From CAYMLQ01 sp964390795 (GTDB lineage Bacteria; Verrucomicrobiota; Kiritimatiellia; RFP12; UBA1067), in assembly GCA_964390795.1 (NCBI GenBank), contig CAYMLQ010000283.1, forward strand, positions 1 to 8,171: a DNA stretch of 8,171 nucleotides, in the 5' to 3' direction. Position numbers and translations under genes: made by a program. The notes beneath the pieces were generated by a model. It saw nothing but the letters and a program-made list of their open reading frames with translations. It was not told where the DNA came from and did not search any database. Shown here one piece after another: positions 6,080-8,171 of this stretch. Numbering within the stretch: the first letter of the stretch is position 1; each line of letters starts with the position of its first letter.

Positions 6080-6654
6080 TAAATTTCTTGAAAATGAAGT
6101 GAAACCTTGTACCTGAATAGTTTGACATGCGGTAATCCTTTCGCCGCATAAACAACTCTCTGGTCAAATTCAGCCGCAACCAAGATGCCTCGTGTCTTGG
6201 CATGATCCGCCGACATTTCTCCGACGCAACCCATGTAGCCCAGTAACTGTCCCAAAGCGCCATCCTTTGCTTTGCCAGCCTTGAGTTCGATGACTACATG
6301 GTTGCCTTCATTGTCTTTGGCGAGTATGTCGATTCGACCGGCGTCGGTTTGGTATTCAATGCCGTTTTCGACCACAACCAGACCATCTTGGACTTCGTTG
6401 ATACGGCTCGCGAGATATGCGTGTATATCCCTTTCAAGAGACAGACTTGCCTCGATTGATTCCTGAACCTCGGTTTCGGCTTCTTCCGAATTTCCGAGAG
6501 TAGCTACGGCATCCATGCCTGGGACTTCGATATCCCCTGTCTTGATTTTTGACTTGTACCACGCGTAATGAGACCTTTTCCATCTGCTTTCTGGAAAATG
6601 CATCAATACAAGCGATGTAAGCTTCTCATATGAAGGGAAGCCACCCTCAGACAT
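6079..6654 (-). CDS. NucS/DUF91-type PD-(D/E)XK nuclease with N-terminal DNA-binding segment
   Basis: A 191-residue cytoplasmic protein. Residues 6-40 (FPSYEKLTSLVLMHFPESRW, then KRSHYAWYKSKIKTG) match a short helical module with an SHxAWYKS motif that is frequent in small plasmid and phage proteins and probably binds nucleic acid. Residues 72-191 form a PD-(D/E)XK domain of the NucS type: SLERDIHAYL (Glu74), GRIDIL (Asp109), VVIELKAG (Glu123, Lys125), GQLLGYMG (Gln136), RGILVAAEF. All expected metal and catalytic residues are present, so it should be active. It is shorter than archaeal or actinobacterial NucS mismatch nuclease and lacks that protein's N-terminal dimerisation domain; a restriction or defence role is as likely as repair. 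The ATG at 6654 has no Shine-Dalgarno; a well-primed 12-codon ORF ends 6 nt upstream, suggesting coupled translation. Confidence 0.88.
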   Translation of the reverse strand: MSEGGFPSYEKLTSLVLMHFPESRWKRSHYAWYKSKIKTGDIEVPGMDAVATLGNSEEAETEVQESIEASLSLERDIHAYLASRINEVQDGLVVVENGIEYQTDAGRIDILAKDNEGNHVVIELKAGKAKDGALGQLLGYMGCVGEMSADHAKTRGILVAAEFDQRVVYAAKGLPHVKLFRYKVSLHFQEI

Positions 6655-6660
6655 GCATGT

Positions 6661-6699
6661 TTAAATCATCAATTGCTTGATGGTCCCGTATTCGCACAT
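6661..6699 (-). CDS. possible 12-residue leader peptide upstream of the nuclease
   Basis: ATG at 6699, twelve codons reading MCEYGTIKQLMI, stop TAA at 6661-6663. GGGAGG (6707-6712) lies 7 nt before the ATG, the best Shine-Dalgarno in this part of the window, while the nuclease start 6 nt after the stop has none. It could be a translationally coupled leader. The opening MCEYG also resembles, from memory, the start of a family of small phage-type proteins, so it may instead be the broken 5' end of such a gene. Too short for coding statistics. Confidence 0.45.
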   Translation of the reverse strand: MCEYGTIKQLMI

Positions 6700-6706
6700 C
6701 TCTTAT

Positions 6707-6712
6707 CCTCCC
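6707..6712 (-). promoter_or_regulatory. strong Shine-Dalgarno GGGAGG for the mini-ORF
   Basis: GGGAGG with 7-nt spacing to the ATG at 6699. It starts 6 nt after the hairpin 6718-6736, so folding of the leader could affect its access. Confidence 0.55.
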
Positions 6713-6717
6713 ATAAT

Positions 6718-6764
6718 GTCGAGCATCAGGCTCAACATGGGCCGCGTCCGCGCGGCCCCTGTTG
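6718..6764 (-). promoter_or_regulatory. structured leader with two overlapping stem-loops
   Basis: In transcription order, a large hairpin (6764-6733) has an 8-bp GC-only stem GGGCCGCG/CGCGGCCC with a 4-nt loop, extended past one mismatch by CAACA/TGTTG. A second hairpin (6736-6718) pairs GTTGAGC with GCTCGAC, including one G-U, around a 5-nt loop. They share 6733-6736, so the base of the first competes with the second. They stand between the end of the membrane-protein gene (6815) and the Shine-Dalgarno at 6707-6712. No T-run follows, so a simple terminator is not supported; mRNA stability or attenuation is possible. Confidence 0.5.
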
Positions 6765-6814
6765 TAGTCCTGCATGCTCCTGTTGGTGCTTGCCGTTTGA
6801 CCCAGCCAAGTCAT

Positions 6815-7678
6815 TCACTTTGCCAGCCACCTGAAAACGACGACGATGATTGAGATAACCACCAGACCCACAATTGCCCATTTTCCGGTCGCAGAGTATT
6901 TCCCCAGTGCAAGCGTTTCCTTCACGCTCTCGACGTTCTGCTGCAAGTCCGAACCGGAGGCGTCCTTCACGGTCTGCGTCGCGTCCTCTGCATCGCTCGT
7001 TTGTTTCATTGACCCGGTGAATCGAACGGACTCGGCTGTCTGTTTCGACTTCCCGGCGCTGGTTGTGTTCTTGTTCATCTCACAGGCCCTCCCGTTGAAA
7101 ATCTGGATGATGTCTCCTCCAGCTTGTGCGTTCGTGATCCCTTGGCATACTGCTGCCGTTGTCGAGGACAACTCACTCACCTTTCTGGTCAGTTCGTCGG
7201 CGCTCTGTGGCGACAAGGGGGAATTGCTCTTGTTGAGTTCCGAGAAGACGAGTCTTAAGACATCCCTGAAAGCCGAATTGTTACCGAACGGCGCCAACCG
7301 GAGTCGCACGAACGCCTTCTCAGACCATATGTGAAGTGCGGGAAGATCACGTGCGTCGAAAGTAATCAAGCCGGGAATGCTCTTGATTTCATCAAACTGC
7401 GAGTAAGCATCTTCCTCTCCACCCAGTTGCCAGAGGGAGATATGGATGTCGCATGACTCTCCGCTCAGCCCGTCCAAAGCTAACCAGTGATCGCGAATGT
7501 AGGCATCAAGTACGGCGTCCTCGCTTGTGAAGAGAAACATTGCATGATTCGGGACGGCTCGGTATCTCGCCAGGAGGTCAAACTTCCTCCTGTCGGGATC
7601 ACAATGCGCAGGGACATGCACGCCAGCCGCGGCAAGTTCGCTTGCCGAGGCGTTCTCGCGTAGCCCACTGTATTTCAC
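6815..7678 (-). CDS. unknown protein with cytosolic alpha/beta domain and C-terminal membrane anchor
   Basis: 287 residues with a GTG start at 7678 that overlaps the stop of the upstream 83-residue gene as GTGA, so translation is probably coupled. No signal peptide. Residues 45-148 look like a compact alpha/beta domain: beta strand NHAMFLFTSE, then IRDHWLALDGLSGESCDIHI, QLGGEEDAYSQFDEIKSIPG, LPALHIWSEK, VRLRLAPFG, FRDVLRLVFSELN. A polar, Ser/Thr/Asn/Gln-rich stretch follows at about 150-262 (GGDIIQIFNG, TGSMKQTSDAEDATQTV). A single membrane helix at 267-284 (WAIVGLVVISIIVVVFRWL) ends the protein, giving a tail-anchored layout with the N-terminal domain inside the cell. I do not recognise a named family. 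A sensor or effector domain tethered to the membrane, as in some defence or signalling proteins, is a guess from architecture. Confidence 0.85.
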   Translation of the reverse strand: MKYSGLRENASASELAAAGVHVPAHCDPDRRKFDLLARYRAVPNHAMFLFTSEDAVLDAYIRDHWLALDGLSGESCDIHISLWQLGGEEDAYSQFDEIKSIPGLITFDARDLPALHIWSEKAFVRLRLAPFGNNSAFRDVLRLVFSELNKSNSPLSPQSADELTRKVSELSSTTAAVCQGITNAQAGGDIIQIFNGRACEMNKNTTSAGKSKQTAESVRFTGSMKQTSDAEDATQTVKDASGSDLQQNVESVKETLALGKYSATGKWAIVGLVVISIIVVVFRWLAK

Positions 7679-7926
7679 TTCACTGACCGCAGGCTCTGGA
7701 GTGCAGCATGGTCACTTGCGCTGACACTGAACACATAGTGCGTGCTTCTCCACTTCCCGTACAGTTGGTGGTTCTGGTCGAGTATCAACCCCTTCGACGC
7801 CTCGAACTCAGTTGTCAGGGCAAGGAACTGGTCTTCCGGCATGTCGTGTAGCGACCGAACTTCCGGGTGTGTTCGGCTAACCCAATCGACGAACGCGATT
7901 ACACCAGCATAGCGAATAGGATTCAT
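7675..7926 (-). CDS. small hypothetical protein coupled to the membrane protein
   Basis: 83 residues from the ATG at 7926, with GAGGA (7931-7935) 4 nt upstream. Visible features: a helical N-terminal half (PIRYAGVIAFVDWVSRTHPE, then VRSLHDMPEDQFLALTTEFE), and a polar C-terminal half (LDQNHQLYGKWRSTHYVFSV). No membrane segment, signal peptide or catalytic motif. It shares a 4-nt overlap with the downstream tail-anchored protein, and both follow the promoter at 8073-8101, so they probably act together as partner proteins. Family not recognised. Confidence 0.75.
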   Translation of the reverse strand: MNPIRYAGVIAFVDWVSRTHPEVRSLHDMPEDQFLALTTEFEASKGLILDQNHQLYGKWRSTHYVFSVSASDHAALQSLRSVK

Positions 7927-7980
7927 TGCTTCCTCTCGGTTAGTGATTTCTGCCTTTTCTCGTTTCTACGGAGCCCCAGC

Positions 7981-8017
7981 GTGGTATCTGCAACAGAATT
8001 AGCAAACCCTATACCAC
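7981..8017 (-). promoter_or_regulatory. inverted repeat in the 5' leader
   Basis: GTGGTAT (7981-7987) and ATACCAC (8011-8017) are perfect 7-bp arms around 23 nt, inside the predicted transcript leader of the 83-residue gene. It could be an operator-like site or an RNA stem. No known riboswitch is recognised. Confidence 0.35.
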
Positions 8018-8072
8018 CGCAAGGCGTGCTATGCGACAACGCAACCGGCAACCATTTTCCACTTGAATTTGT

Positions 8073-8101
8073 ATATTAGCATGCGCCCTATGGCGTTTCA
8101 A
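8073..8101 (-). promoter_or_regulatory. sigma70-type promoter of the 83/287-residue gene pair
   Basis: -35 TTGAAA (8096-8101), a 17-nt spacer and -10 TAATAT (8073-8078) on the minus strand. Each hexamer differs from consensus (TTGACA, TATAAT) by only one or two bases. Transcription should start near 8066, giving a leader of about 140 nt to the ATG at 7926. Confidence 0.6.
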
Positions 8102-8123
8102 GCCCGTAGCATCAGAGGGCGAA

Positions 8124-8153
8124 GTGCAAAATGAAATGCACGCTTTTCAAAAG
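8124..8153. repeat. two small palindromes upstream of the promoter
   Basis: GTGCA (8124-8128) pairs with TGCAC (8137-8141). Next to it CTTTT-C-AAAAG (8143-8153) is a perfect short palindrome. They lie 23-52 nt upstream of the -35 box and could be a regulator-binding site or the 3' structure of a gene beyond the window edge. Confidence 0.3.
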
Positions 8154-8171
8154 TGGGGTGGACTGCTGGCA

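Overview
The window looks like a chromosomal accessory region of a bacterium from the PVC superphylum, most likely Kiritimatiellota/Verrucomicrobiota or Lentisphaerae. This is an inference from style: two secreted formylglycine-generating-enzyme-like (FGE/SUMF1) proteins, one carrying InlB-type beta repeats and lectin-like modules, and GC-rich palindromic intergenic repeats of a kind I associate with those groups. No rRNA, tRNA, CRISPR array, transposase or reverse transcriptase was seen. All seven credible genes, plus one possible leader peptide, lie on the minus strand, so transcription runs from high to low coordinates.

In transcription order: (1) 8101-6815, a strong sigma70-type promoter, a roughly 140-nt leader, then an 83-residue protein of unknown function overlapping by 4 nt (GTGA) a 287-residue protein with one C-terminal membrane helix. 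(2) 6764-6079, a structured leader with two overlapping hairpins, a strong Shine-Dalgarno site in front of a 12-codon mini-ORF, then a NucS/DUF91-type PD-(D/E)XK nuclease gene with no Shine-Dalgarno of its own. (3) 6078-5346, a 733-nt non-coding stretch holding a 246-bp inverted-repeat (MITE-like) element with 9-bp flanking direct repeats, and further small palindromes. (4) 5345-4053, a secreted 430-residue FGE-like protein. (5) 4052-3826, an intergenic region with a probable terminator hairpin. (6) 3825-871, a secreted 984-residue protein: lectin-like module, five roughly 70-residue InlB-type repeats, second lectin-like module, FGE-like domain. (7) 795-243, two small genes, an HTH-like protein and a small protein resembling a domain found beside HNH nucleases. 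(8) 242-1, a 25-bp-arm inverted repeat and short degenerate tandem repeats.

The most interesting signal is at the 3' ends of the two FGE-like genes. Both proteins stop exactly at the end of the FGE fold. Between the conserved Trp and the GFR motif, 16 of 24 aligned residues differ, and all 16 differing codons are NNC in one gene and NNC or NNT in the other. Directly after this block the two genes share 21 identical nucleotides. This is what target genes of a diversity-generating retroelement look like (variable region built from AAC codons, then a fixed 3' homing site), but no reverse transcriptase or template repeat is present here, so it remains a hypothesis. Both proteins also lack the first of the two catalytic cysteines of true FGE and are better read as FGE-fold binding proteins than as sulfatase activators. 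The membrane-anchored protein, its small partner and the nearby nuclease could form a defence-type cluster, but that is only inference from context.
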